In this document: piece by piece, positions 21,181 through 33,236 of the stretch
Layout: each line of letters opens with the position of its first letter
Position numbering within the stretch: the stretch's first letter is position 1
NCBI RefSeq assembly: GCF_905171765.1
Contig: NC_053393.1
Span: forward strand, 189,623,921 to 189,687,920
DNA: 64,000 nt
Direction: 5' to 3'
From: Bufo bufo
Lineage: Eukaryota > Chordata > Amphibia > Anura > Bufonidae
Notes under the pieces: generated by a model
Told to the model about the DNA's origin: nothing
Seen by the model: only the letters and a program-made list of their open reading frames with translations
Database searches by the model: none
Translations under genes and position numbers: made by a program

Positions 21181-21439
21181 TAGAGTTGAGCGAACACATG
21201 GATGTTCGGGTTCGAGAAGTGGATCCGAACCCGACCCGAACTTCGACCCGAACCCGAACCCCATTGAAGTCAAAGGGGACCCGAACTTTTCGGCACTAAA
21301 AAGGCTGTAAAACAGCCCAGGAAAGGGCTAGAGGGCTGCAAAAGGCAGCAAAATGTAGTTAAATCCCCTGCAAACAAATGTGGATAGGGAAATGAATAAA
21401 AATAAAAATAAAATAAATAAAAATTAACCAATATCAATT

Positions 21440-24400
21440 GGAGAGAGGTCCCATGGCAGAGAATCTGGCTTCATGTCAGCAGAGAATCAGTCTTCATGTC
21501 ATAGCAGAGAATCAGGCTTCACGTCACCCAACACAGGAACAGTCCATTGTCAGATATTTAGGCCCCGGCACCCAGGCAGAGGAGAGAGGTCCCATAACAT
21601 AGAATCTGGCTTCATGTCAGCAGAGTATCAGTCTTCATGTCATAGCAGAGAATCAGGCTTCACGTCACCCAACACTGTAACAGTCCATTGTCAGATATTT
21701 AGGCCCCGGCACCCAGGCAGAGGAGAGAGGTTCCATAACATAGAATCTGGCTTCATGTCAGCAGAGAATCAGTCTTCATGTCATAGCAGAGAATCAGGCT
21801 TCACGTCACCCAACACTGTAACAGTCCATTGTCAGATATTTAGGCCCCGGCACCCAGGCAGAGGAATGAGGTCCCATAACAGAGATTCAGGCTTCATGTC
21901 AGCAGAGAATCAATCTTCATGTCATAGCAGAGAATCAGGCTTCACGTCACCCACCACTGGAACAGTCCATTGTTAGATATTTAGGCCCCGGCACCCAGGC
22001 AGAGGAGAGAGGTCCCATAGCAGAGATTCAGGCTTCATGTCAGCAGAGAATCAGTCTTCATGTCATAGCAGAGAATCAGGCTTCACATCACCCACCACTG
22101 TAACAGTCCATTGTCAGATATTTAGGCCCCGGCACCCAGGCAGAGGAGAGAGGTTCCATAACATAGAATCTGGCTTCATGTCAGCAGAGAATCAGTCTTC
22201 ATGTCATAGCAGAGAATCAGGCTTCACGTCACCCAACACTGTAACAGTCCATTGTCAGATATTTAGGCCCCGGCACCCAGGCAGAGGAGAGAGGTCCAAT
22301 AACAGAGATTCAGGCTTCATGTCAGCAGAGAATCAGTCTTCATGTCATAGCAGAGAATCATGCTTCACGTCACCCAACATTGGAACAGTCCATTCTCATA
22401 TAATTTAGGCCCTTGCACCCAGACAGAGGAGAGAGTTCCCATAACATAGAATCTGGCTTCATGTCAGCAGAGAATCAGTCTTCATGTCATAGCAGAGAAT
22501 CAGGCTTCACGTCACCCAACACTGGAACAGTCCATTGTCAGATATTTAGGCCCCGGCATCCAGGCAGAGGAAAGAGGTCCCATAGCAGAGAATCTGGCTT
22601 CATATCAGCAGAGAATCAGTCTTCATGTCATAGCAGAGAATCAGGCTTCACGTCACCCACCACTGTAACAGTCCATTGTCAGATATTTAGGGCCCGGCAC
22701 CCAGGCAGAGGAGAGAGGTCCCATAAAAGAGAATCTGGCTTCATGTCAGCAGAGAATCAGTCTTCATGTCATAGCAGAGAATCAGGCTTCACGTCACCCA
22801 CCACTGGAACAGTCCATTGTCAGATATTTAGGCCCAGGCACCCAGGCAGAGGAGAGAGGTCCCATAGCAGAGAATCTGGCTTCATGTCAGCAGAGAATCA
22901 GTCTTCATGTCATAGCAGAGAATCAGGCTTCACGTCATCCAACACTGGAACAGTCCATTGTCAGATATTTAGGCCCCGGCACCCAGGCAGAGGAGAGAGG
23001 TCCCATAACAGAGATTCAGGCTTCATGTCAGCAGAGAATCAGTCTTCATGTCATAGCAGAGAATCATGCTTCACGTCACCCAACATTGGAACAGTCCATT
23101 GTCATATAATTTAGGCCCCGGCACCAAGACAGAGGAATGAGGTCCCATAACAGAGATTCAGGCTTCATGTCAGCAGAGAATAAATCTTTATGTCATGTCA
23201 TAGCAGAGAATCATGCTTCACGTCACCCACCACTGGAACAGTCCATTGTCAGATATTTAGGCCCCGGCACCCAGGCAGAGGAGAGAGGTCACATAGCAGA
23301 GATTCAGGCTTCATGTCAGCAGAGATTCAGGCTTCATGTCAGCAGAGAATCAGTCTTCATGTCATAGCAGAGAATCAGGCTTCACGTCACCCACCACTGG
23401 AACAGTCCATTGTCAGATATTTAGGCCCCGGCACCCAGGCAGAGGAGAGAGGTCCCATAACAGAGAATCTGGCTTCATGTCAGCAGAGAATCAGTCTTCA
23501 TGTCATAGCAGAGAATCAGGCTTCACGTCACCCACCACTGTAACAGTCCATTGTCAGATATTTAGGCCCCGGCACCGAGGCAGAGGAGAGAGGTTCCATA
23601 ACATAGAATCTGGCTTCATGTCAGCAGAGAATCAGTCTTCATGTCATAGCAGAGAATCAGGCTTCACGTCACCCAACACTGTAACAGTCCATTGTCAGAT
23701 ATTTAGGCCCCGGCACCCAGGCAGAGGAGAGAGGTCCAATAACAGAGATTCAGGCTTCATGTCAGCAGAGAATCAGTCTTCATGTCATAGCAGAGAATCA
23801 TGCTTCACGTCACCCAACATTGGAAAAGTCCATTCTCATATAATTTAGGCCCTGGCACCCAGACAGAGGAGAGAGGTCCCATAACATAGAATCTGGCTTC
23901 ATGTCAGCAGAGAATCAGTCTTCATGTCATAGCAGAGAATCAGGCTTCACGTCACCCAACACTGGAACAGTTCATTGTCAGATATTTAGGCCCAGGCATC
24001 CAGGCAGAGGAGAGAGGTCCCATAGCAGAGAATCTGGCTTCATATCAGCAGAGAATCAGTCTTCATGTCATAGCAGAGAATCAGGCTTCACGTCACCCAC
24101 CACTGTAACAGTCCATTGTCAGATATTTAGGCCCGGCACCCAGGCAGAGGAGAGAGGTCCCATAACAGAGAATCTGGCTTCATGTCAGCAGAGAATCAGT
24201 CTTCATGTCATAGCAGAGAATCAGGCTTCACGTCACCCACCACTGGAACAGTCCATTGTCAGATATTTAGGCCCAGGCACCCAGGCAGAGGAGAGAGGTC
24301 CCATAGCAGAGAATCTTGCTTCATGTCAGCAGAGAATCAGTCTTTATGTCATAGCAGAGAATCAGGCTTCACGTCATCCAACACTGGAACAGTCCATTGT

Positions 24401-26285
24401 CAGATATTTAGGCCCCGGCACCCAGGCAGAGGAGAGAGGTCTTATAACAGAGATTCAGGCTTCATGTCAGCAGAGAATCAGTCTTCATGTCATAGCAGAG
24501 AATCATGCTTCACGTCACCCAACATTGGAACAGTCCATTGTCATATAATTTAGGCCCCGGCACCCAGACAGAGGAGAGAGGTCCCATAACAGAGATTCAG
24601 GGTTCATGTCAGCAGAGAATCAGTCTTTATGTCATGTCATAGCAGAGAATCATGCTTCACGTCACCCACCACTGGAACAGTCCATTGTCAGATATTTAGG
24701 CCCCGGCACCCAGGCAGAGGAGAGAGGTCCCATAGCAGAGATTCAGGCTTCATGTCAGCAGAGAATCAGTCTTCATGTCATAGCAGAGAATCAGGCTTCA
24801 CGTCACCCACCACTGTAACAGTCCATTGTCAGATATTTAGGCCCCGGCACCCAGGCAGAGGAGAGAGGTCCCATAGCAGAGAATCTGGCTTCATGTCAGC
24901 AGAGAATCAGTCTTTATGTCATAGCAGTGAATCAGGCTTCACGTCACCCAACACTGGAACAGTCCATTGTCAGATATTTAGGCCCCGGCACCCAGGCAGA
25001 GGAGAGAGGTCCCATAACAGAGATTCTGGCTTCATGTCAGCAGAGTATCAGTCTTCATGTCATAGCAGAGAATTATGCTTCACGTCACCCAACATTGGAA
25101 CAGTCCATTGTCATATAATTTAGGCCCCGGCACCCAGACAGAGGAGAGAGGTCCCATAACAGAGATTCAGGCTTCATGTCAGCAGAGAATCAGTCTTCAT
25201 GTCATAGCAGAGAATCATGCTTCACGTCACCCACCACTGGAACAGTCCATTGTCAGATATTTAGGCCCCAGCACCCAGGCAGAGGAGAGAGGTCCCATAG
25301 CAGAGATTCAGGCTTCATGTCAGCAGAGAATCAGTCTTCATGTCATAGCAGAGAATCAGGCTTCACGTCACCCACCACTGTAACAATCCATTGTCAGATA
25401 TTTAGGCCCCGGCACCCAGGCAGAGGAGAGAGGTCCCATAACAGAGAATCTGGCTTTATGTCAGCAGAGAATCAGTCTTCATGTCATAGCAGAGAATCAG
25501 GCTTCACGTCACCCAACACTGGAACAGTCCATTGTCAGATATTTAGGCCCAGGCACCCAGGCAGAGGAAAGAGGTCCCATAGCAGAGAATCTGGCTTCAT
25601 ATCAGCAGAGAATCAGTCTTCATGTCATAGCAATGAATCAGGCTTCACGCCACCCACCACTGTAACAGTCCATTGTCAGATATTTAGGCCCCGGCACCCA
25701 GGCAGAGGAGAGAGGTCCCATAACAGAGATTCAGGCTTCATGTCAGCAGAGAATCAGTCTTCATGTCATAGCAGAGAATCAGGCTTCACGTCACCCACCA
25801 CTGGAACAGTCCATTGTCAAATATTTCGGCCCAGGCACCCAGGCAGAGGAGAGAGGTCCCATAGCAGAGAATCTGGCTTCATGTCAGCAGAGAATCAGTC
25901 TTCATGTCATAGCAGAGAATCATGCTTCACGTCACCCACCACTGGAACAGTCCATTGTCAGATATTTAGGGCCCGGCACCCAGGCAGAGGAGAGAGGTCC
26001 CATAGCAGAGAATCTGGCTGCATGTCAGCAGAGAATCAGTCTTTATGTCATAGCAGAGAATCATGCTTCACTTCACCCAACACTGGAACAGTCCATTGTC
26101 ATATATTTAGGCCCCGGCACCCAGGCAGAGGAGAGAGGTCCCATAACAGAGATTCAGGCTTCATGTCAGCATAGAATCAGTCTTCATGTCATAGCAGAGA
26201 ATCATGCTTCACGTCACCCAACATTGGAACAGTCCATTGTCATATAATTTAGGCCCCGGCACCCAGACAGAGGAGAGGTTCATTC
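21440..26285. repeat. 141-bp minisatellite of hAT copy 2, about 34 units
   Basis: ATGTCAGCAGAGAATCAGTC recurs every 141 bases. Each unit consists of a 93-bp part, homologous to the 93-bp repeat of hAT copy 1 (shared CACCCAGGCAGAGGAGAGAG-like core), plus a 48-bp part (GGCTTCATGTCAGCAGAGAA...). Because 141 is a multiple of three, long repeat-encoded open frames appear; they have no conserved protein feature and I do not call them genes. Confidence 0.93.
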
Positions 26286-27282
26286 AACTTTGGGTTGCCC
26301 CGCAATATAATGATAAAATGAAAATAAAAATAGGATTGAATGAGGAAGTGCCCTGGAGTACAATAATATATGGTTAAGGAAAGGTAGTTAACCGCCTCCG
26401 GACCGCCTAACGCAGGACCACGTTCTGGAGGCGGCAGCCCTGCGCAGAGACGCGAGATTTCGCTCAAAGCCGGCCCGCGCATGCTCATCGCGGGCCGGCA
26501 AAAGTTAGAGGGGGGTCGGGTCATCAGCTTGCCATCCAATGATCGTCGCTGGCAAGCTGATGATTTTTAAAAATGAAAAGCCAGATAACACATCATATTA
26601 GTAAATATGATGTGTTAAATGGCTTGTCTGCTCCTCTGCTAGTCCTTTTCGTCGGTTGGTTCCAGCAGAGGAGCAGACATCACAGTGAGTAGCACCAAAC
26701 ACTTCACCTTAGCCCCAGATCACCCCCATCACCCGAATTAACCCCTTGATCGCCCCTGTCAATCACCTAGTGAAAGGAAAAAAGTGATCAGTGTAAACTG
26801 TAACTTTTTTTTTCCACTGGTATTGACTGATAGGTTTTAGGATAGTTTAGGCCCCTTGGTTAGGTAGTTTAGCGTCAGTTAGCGCCCAGCCCACCGCTCT
26901 GCAGTCACTGATTCGCTGATTAGCGTATCGCTAATCAGCATTTGCACTTTTATAGTATCTGTAAGTGATCAAAACTGATCACAGTCAGATCTATCACCTT
27001 AGCTCGCCCTCCACCCAAAACGCAGTATTTGCCCGATCAGGCCTGATCGGTCGCCCACACGTGCGTTCACCCACGTCGCACCGCCGCAGTGACAAAAAAT
27101 ATTATATTTTTTGATCACTGCACAATCACTTTCCAAGCGCTGCGGCGATAAAAAAAAATCAGTTTTGATATTTTTTATCAATCGCAGCTGCCTCCGGTAC
27201 TTCGCTAGCCTCCCCTTTGTAAGACAGGCTTGCTTTTTTTCTTGGGTAGTCTCAGGGAATACCCCTAAATTTAGTAGTCCAA

Positions 27283-28644
27283 ATGTCAAACAGGGGGTAT
27301 TCTTCTGAAGAGGCCTACAGGCTTCTGACCCAGTCGGATGAGGAATGGGAACCCTCATCTGACGAATCTAGCGGGTCAGAATATGAACCTGTAGAGAGCA
27401 GTGGCAGTCTGACCCAAAGTTCGGACGAGGAGGTTGATGTCCCTGATAGCAGCAGGCGTACCCGGCCCCGTGTCGCTAGACCACAGGTTATGCAGGATCC
27501 ATTTCAAGGGCAGCAGAGTGGGGCTGGCGCTGTCGGATCACGTGGTGAGGCATACACCAGCAGCGCAGCCCTCCCTGGACCTAGTACCAGCACTGCCGTA
27601 CAACATGGTGAAGTGGCGAGCACCAGAAGGGCAGTTGAAGCTGGTACGGTGGCACGTGCAATAGTTACCCCGTCGCAGCCACCGCAAAGACAGGCCCGTA
27701 GAGCCCCTAGAGTCCCTGAGGTACTGGCAAACCCTGATTGGCAGTCACCAACTTCAGACGCACCTGTAGTTCCCCCTTTCACCGCCCAGTCTAGAGTTCG
27801 GGTTGAGACAGCTCAGATCGGTTCGGCCCTGGGATTTTTTGAGCTGTTCTTGACTGCGGAGCTCTTGGACTTAGTCGTGGCAGAGACAAACCGGTATGCC
27901 ACACAATTTATATCCGCCAACCCGGGAAGCTATTATGCCCAGCCTTTCCGGTGGAAACCAGTCCAAGTTTCCGAAATTAAAATTTTTCTGGGCCTTCTCC
28001 TGAACATGGGTCTAACCAAAAAGCATGAATTGTGGTCATATTGATCCACGAACCCGATTTATCATATGTCCATGTTCTCTGCTGCTAAGTCCAGGGCACG
28101 TTTTGAGACCATCCTCTCCTCCATTCACGCAGACACGACAATACAAATTGAAAGGGCAACCCGTGTCATTGAAAAGCCCCTCTCAGTCCACGACTATAAT
28201 GCGCTCATGGGAGGGGTGGACTTCAATGACCAGATGTTGGCTCCCTATTTAGTTTCCCGACGCACCAGACGCTGGTATAAGAAGGTGTCTGTATATTTGA
28301 TTCAATTGGCGATGTACAATAGTTTTGTTCTCTACAGTAAGGCTGGGAGAACGGGATCCTTCCTCAAATTTCAGGAAGAGATCATCGCGAACCTCCTGTA
28401 TCCAGGAGGTTCCATGGCCCCATCCACCAGTGTAGTTAGCCGTCTACACGAGCAACATTTCCCCAGTGTCGTTCCTGGTACCTCAACCCAACCGTCACCC
28501 CGAAAAAGATGTCGTGTCTGTAGCAGGAGTGGAATAAGGCGTGACACCCGCTATTTCTGTCCTGACTGTCCTGACCACCCTGCCCTATACTTTGGAGAGT
28601 GTTTTCCGGAAGTACCACACACAGGTACACTTACAGGTACATAG
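27283..28644 (+). pseudogene. piggyBac transposase with catalytic core deleted
   Basis: Residues 1-253 give an acidic N-terminus (SDEEWEPSSDESSGSEYE) and the start of the core (FRWKPVQVSEIKIFLGLLLN). A single TGA (28042-28044) follows, probably a changed Trp codon. The same frame continues (MSMFSAAKSRARFETIL) and then jumps directly to the late core (NALMGGVDFNDQMLAPY, the third catalytic Asp region). It ends with a Cys-rich zinc-binding tail (CRVCSRSG, then YFCPDCPDHPALYFGECF). The two earlier catalytic Asp residues lie in the missing segment, roughly 200 residues or more by comparison with the family. The protein would bind DNA but could not cut it. Confidence 0.9.
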
Positions 28645-30812
28645 GGATTGCATCTCACAGGACAGGTACACAGGGCTATTAGGGCCCTTACACTCACAGC
28701 TACTGCAAACCTCTCCTTTCACCTGGGATAAAGTGCATAATGTACTTCGCCACATCTTTGGGCGATTTGCGCTTTGCACGTTGTCCCATTGGGAAGGAAA
28801 GGTTTGTCCTATAAAGGTAAAAAAAAAAAAAACACCAGTAAAAAAAAAACACCAGTAAGCAAAAAAGTTAACTTTCAGTTCAAAAAGTAAAAAAAAAGTT
28901 TATATGTTCTGTTCAAAAATTATTATAAACTTAATAAAATTTATTGCGTTGCGGCCTGGTTTTTTCTTTTGTTTTTTTTACCTTCCAGGTGGACCAACCG
29001 ATCGACTAGCTGCAGCACTGATGTGCATTCTGACAGAAGCATTGCGCTGCTGTCAAATTACACACAAGTCGGTGTATGCGGCGCTGCAAGACGAGATTTC
29101 TCCTCTGCAGTAAAAGATACGTTTGCCGAGGCATATGAGCTGAGGAGGCGGCGGTGTTCATATGCTTTGGCAAACACTTTGTATATATAAAAAATATAAA
29201 AAATCCCGGCAATGATTTATTCATTCACATCGATTCATGTGAATGGAGAAATCTAGTTGCCATGGCATACGGGCTAAGTGGGTATGGATGTTGGGCGGAG
29301 CTCCTATATCCTGGCAGACGCCTTTCCACTCCTTTTTTTTTTTTGGCAGAGATTTTTTCATCCACATTGATCGATGCGAATGAAGAAATCTGTGCCGTTC
29401 ATTTTTTCTTTCAGCCCAGAGGCTCAATATAAGGAGAATAGCAGAAACTCCTAATGCTGGCCATACATGTAATGATTGCGGAGACCCTCAAATGCCAGGG
29501 CAGTACAAACACCCCACAAATAACACCTTTTGGAAAGAAGACACCCCAAGGTATTCGCTGAGGGGCATATTGAGTCAATGAAAGATTGAAATTTTTGTCT
29601 CAAGTTAGCGGAAAGGGAGACTTTGTGAGAAAAAACCCCAAAAAATCTATTTCCGCTAACTTGTGCCAAAATTATTTTTTTTCTATGAACTCGCCATGCC
29701 CCTCATTGAATACCTTGGGGTGTCTTCTTTCCAAAATGGGAATCCGAAAGGTGCTCTTTGGAATGTGGGCCCCTTTGCCCACCTAGGCTGCAAAAAAGTG
29801 TCACACATGTGGTATCTCCGTACTCAGGAGAAGTTGGGCAATGTGTTTTGGGGTGTCATTTTACATATACCCATGCTGGGTGAGATAAATATCTTGGCCA
29901 AATGCCAACTTTGTATAAAAAAAATGGGAAAAGTTGTCTTTTGCCAAGATATTTCTCTCACCCAGCATGGGTATATGTAAAATGACACCCCAAAACACAT
30001 TGCCCAACTTGACCTGAGTACGGACATACGACATGTGTGACACTCTTTTGCAGCCTAGGTGGGCAAAGGGGCCCACATTCCAAATAGCACCTTTCGGATT
30101 TCACTGGCCATTTTTTAACAGATTTTGATTTCAAACTACTTACCACACATTCATGGAAGGTTTTTTTTTTGTCACAAGTTAGTGGAATATGAGACTTTGT
30201 AAGAAAAAAAAAAAAAACATCATTTTCCGCTAACTTGTGACAAAAAATAAAAAGTTCTATGAACTCACTATGCCCATCAGCGAATACCTTAGGGTGTCTA
30301 CTTTCCGAAATGGGGTCATTTGTGGGGTGTTTGTACTGTCTGGCCATTGTAGAACCTCAGGAAACATGACAGGTGCTCAGAAAGTCAGAGCTGCTTCAAA
30401 AAGCGGAAATTCACATTTTTGGACCATAGTTTGTAAACGCTATAACTTTTACCCAAACCATTATTTTTTTACCCAAACATTTTTTTTAATCAAAGACATG
30501 TAGAACAATAAATTTAAAGAAAAAGTTATATATTGATGCAGTTTTTTTTGCAAAATTTTACAACTGAAAGTGAAAAATGTCATTATTTTGCAAAAAAATC
30601 GTTACATTTCGATTAATAACAAAAAAAGTAAAAATGTCAGCAGCAATGAAATACCACCAAATGAAAGCTCTATTAGTGAGAAGAAAAGGAGGTAAAATTC
30701 ATTTGAGTGGTAAGTTGCATGACCGAGCAATAAACGGTGAAAATAGGGTAGGTCAGAAGTGTAAAAAGTGGCCTGGTCATTAAGGGTGTTTAAGCTAGGG
30801 GGGCTGAAGTGG
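28645..30812. other. Noncoding 3' region of the piggyBac element
   Basis: A- and T-rich sequence contains imperfect inverted blocks (for example TGAATGGAGAAATC and related words near 29230-29390), repeated CGCTAACTTGTG-type blocks, and the long hairpin at 29745-30098. Short open frames here are byproducts of the inverted repeats. Confidence 0.6.
29745..30098. repeat. Long hairpin, arms about 155 bp
   Basis: CCGAAAGGTGCTCTTTGGAA (29745) to ATATCTTGGCC (about 29900) is answered inverted from GCCAAGATATTTCTCTC (about 29942) to GCACCTTTCGG (30098). Arms include CCCCAAAACACATTGCCCAA and its complement. The spacer is about 40 bases. Confidence 0.88.
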
Positions 30813-30881
30813 TTAATGTCTAATCTGCACAAGGGATGGACAGGTCCTGTGGGATCCATGCCTGGTTCATTTTTATGAACG

Positions 30882-32695
30882 TCAGCTTGTCCACATTGGC
30901 TGTAGACAGGCGGCTGCGTTTGTCTGTAATGACGTGCTGAATACACAATCAGACAAAACGCTGGCCGCCGTGCAGGCCAGCACCTCCAAGGCATAAAAGG
31001 CTAGCTCTGGCCACGTGGACAATTTGGAGACCCAGAAGTTGAATGGGGCCGAACCATTAGTCAGTACGTAGAGGGGTGTGCACACGTACTGTTCCACCAT
31101 GTTAGTGAAATGTTGCCTCCTGCTAACACGTTCCGTATCAGGTGGTGGTGCAGTTATCTGTGGCGTGGTGACAAAACTTTTCCACATCTCTGCCATGCTA
31201 ACCCTGCCCTCAGAGGAGCTGGCCGTGACACAGCTGCGTTGGCGACCTCTTTCTCCTCCTCGGCCTTCGCCTTGGGCTTCAACTTGTTCCCCTGTGATAT
31301 TTGGGAATGCTCTCAGTAGCGCGTCTACCAACGTGCGCCTGTACTCGCGCATCTTCCTATCACGCTCCAGTGCAGGAAGTAAGGTGGGCACATTGTCTTT
31401 GTACCGTGGATCCAGCAGGGTGGCAACCCAGTAGTCCGCACACGTTAAAATGTGGGCAACTCTGCTGTCGTTGCGCAGGCACTGCAGCATGTAGTCGCTC
31501 ATGTGTGCCAGGCTGCCCAGAGGTAAGGACAAGCTGTTCTCTGTGGGAGGCGTATCGTCATCGTCCTGCGTTTCCTCCCAGCCACTCACCAGTGATGGGC
31601 CCGAGCTGCGTTGGGTGCCACCCCGCTGTGAACATGCTTCATCCTCATCCTCCTCCACCTCCTCCTCATTCTCGTCCTCCTCGTCCTCCAGTAGTGGGCC
31701 CTGTCTGGCCACATTTGTACCTGGCCTCTGGTGTTGCAAAAAACCTCCCTCTGAGTCACTTTGAAGAGACTGGCCTGAAAGTGCTAAAAATGACCCCTCT
31801 TCCTCCTCCTCCTCCTGCGCCACCTCCTCTTCCATCATTGCCCTAAGTGTTTTCTCAAGGAGACATAGAAGTGGTATTGTAACGCTGATAACGGCATCAT
31901 CGCCACTGGCCATGTTGGTGGAGTACTCGAAACAGCGCAACAGGGCACACAGGTCTCGCATGGAGGCCCAGTCATTGGTGGTGAAGTGGTGCTGTTCCGC
32001 AGTGCGACTGACCCGTGCGTGCTGCAGCTGAAACTCCACTATGGCCTGCTGCTGCTCGCACAGTCTGTCCAGCATGTGCAAGGTGGAGTTCCACCTGGTG
32101 GGCACGTCGCATATGAGGCGGTGAGCTGGAAGGCCGAAGTTACGCTGTAGCGCAGACAGGCGAGCAGCGGCAGGATGTGAACGCCGGAAGCGCGAACAGA
32201 CGGCCCGGACTTTATGCAGCAGCTCTGACATGTTGGGGTAGTTGTGAATGAACTTCTGCACCACCAAATTCAGCACATGCGCCAGGCAAGGGATGTGCGT
32301 CAAACCGGCTAGTCCCAGAGCTGCAACGAGATTTCGCCGATTATCGCACACCACCAGGCCGGGCTTGAGGCTCACCGGCAGCAACCACTCGTCGGTCTGT
32401 TGTTCTATACCCCGCCACAACTCCTGTGCGGTGTGGGGCCTGTCCCCCAAACATATGAGTTTCAGAATGGCCTGCTGACGTTTACCCCGGGCTGTGCTGA
32501 AGTTGGTGGTGAAGGTGTGTGGCTGACTGGATGAGCAGGTGGAAGAAGAGGAGGAGGAAGCTGAGTAGGAGGAGGAGAAGACAGGAGGCAAAGAATGTTG
32601 CCCTGCGATCCTTGGCGGCGGAAGGACGTGCGCCAAACAGCTCTCCGCCTGGGGCCCAGCCGCCACTACATTTACCCAGTGTGCAGTTAGGGAGA
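30882..32695 (-). pseudogene. hAT transposase copy 2, C-terminal half
   Basis: A 594-codon open frame (32666-30882) matches residues about 513 onward of the copy 1 transposase, starting MAAGPQAESCLAHVLPPPR. Conserved pieces include VVCDNRRNLVAALGLAGLTH followed by IPCLAHVLNL, and CDVPTRWNST. The C-terminal dimerisation region begins (AFYALEVLACTAASVLSDCV) but a deletion of about 10 bases near 30930 shifts the frame, and the last 30 or so residues are lost. Compared with copy 1, the Ser-Glu-Arg around the catalytic Glu reads Ser-Asp-Cys, so the key acidic residue is itself altered. The gene is split from its N-terminal half by the Gypsy element. Confidence 0.88.
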
Positions 32696-32700
32696 TATAG

Positions 32701-33236
32701 TGTCACGGATGGTGTACAGGAAACAAGACAATGCAAAATAATCTATGACTCACTGGATCCACAACTAGGGAACAAAAGGGAGACCCCTGCATGAGACCTG
32801 GCACACTCTCCCTGACTGCTCAGCCTATGCGAACACCCCAAAGGTGGATGGTCGCATATCCACGTACCTCGACTATCTAACACCTGAAGACCCTACAGTA
32901 GTGAGGGGACACGACCACCGGCTCCCTACACTAGACACGGAGGGAGTCAGGGTCAACTGAGATCCAGCAAACAGAAAATCATAAATAAATAAACGAACAG
33001 CACTTATCTTGCAGAAGACTGGGAAATAGGAACAGCATGCACACACACTCCAGGAAGTTGTATAAGCCGCACACTAATGCATCATGGGGAGGAATTTAAA
33101 GGGATGCAATCAGTCCAACTGCATGACAGCTGAGAGAGGCTAACGAGATGAGGAACTGAAAACCAAAACAAAGAAAACTCAAGGAGGAGGTTCTGAAAGG
33201 CTTCTGTCAGAGCTTCTCAGCTGTCTGGTTGTGACA
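32701..33236 (-). repeat. Gypsy 3' LTR
   Basis: TGTCACGGATGG to GGTTGTGACA, 536 bp, with inverted TGTCAC/GTGACA ends. It is the downstream LTR because the element reads on the minus strand. Confidence 0.95.

Larger units (their letters stand above)
26388..30816 (+). mobile_element. piggyBac element inside hAT copy 2
   Basis: Flanked by TTAA at 26388-26391 and 30813-30816. Ends read TTAACCGCCTCCGG (left) and, inverted, TTAACCACTTCAGC (right). The flanks rejoin to match the corresponding site in hAT copy 1 (about 49770: GGCAGTTAATAAGGACTA), a direct empty-site confirmation. The element carries one internally deleted transposase gene and about 2.1 kb of noncoding DNA with a long hairpin. Confidence 0.92.

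Noticed and set aside
25176..26174. 332-codon open frame in the 141-bp array
   Set aside because: Repeat translation; the frame depends on satellite unit length and is broken elsewhere in the same array.
21440..26285. Possible CRISPR array
   Set aside because: The repeats are contiguous tandem units without unique spacers, in a eukaryotic transposon.
32690..32720. hAT copy 2 transposase ending naturally at 32666
   Set aside because: The apparent start at 32666 is only an internal Met; the frame continues into the Gypsy LTR because of the insertion, and the N-terminal half resumes at 38014.
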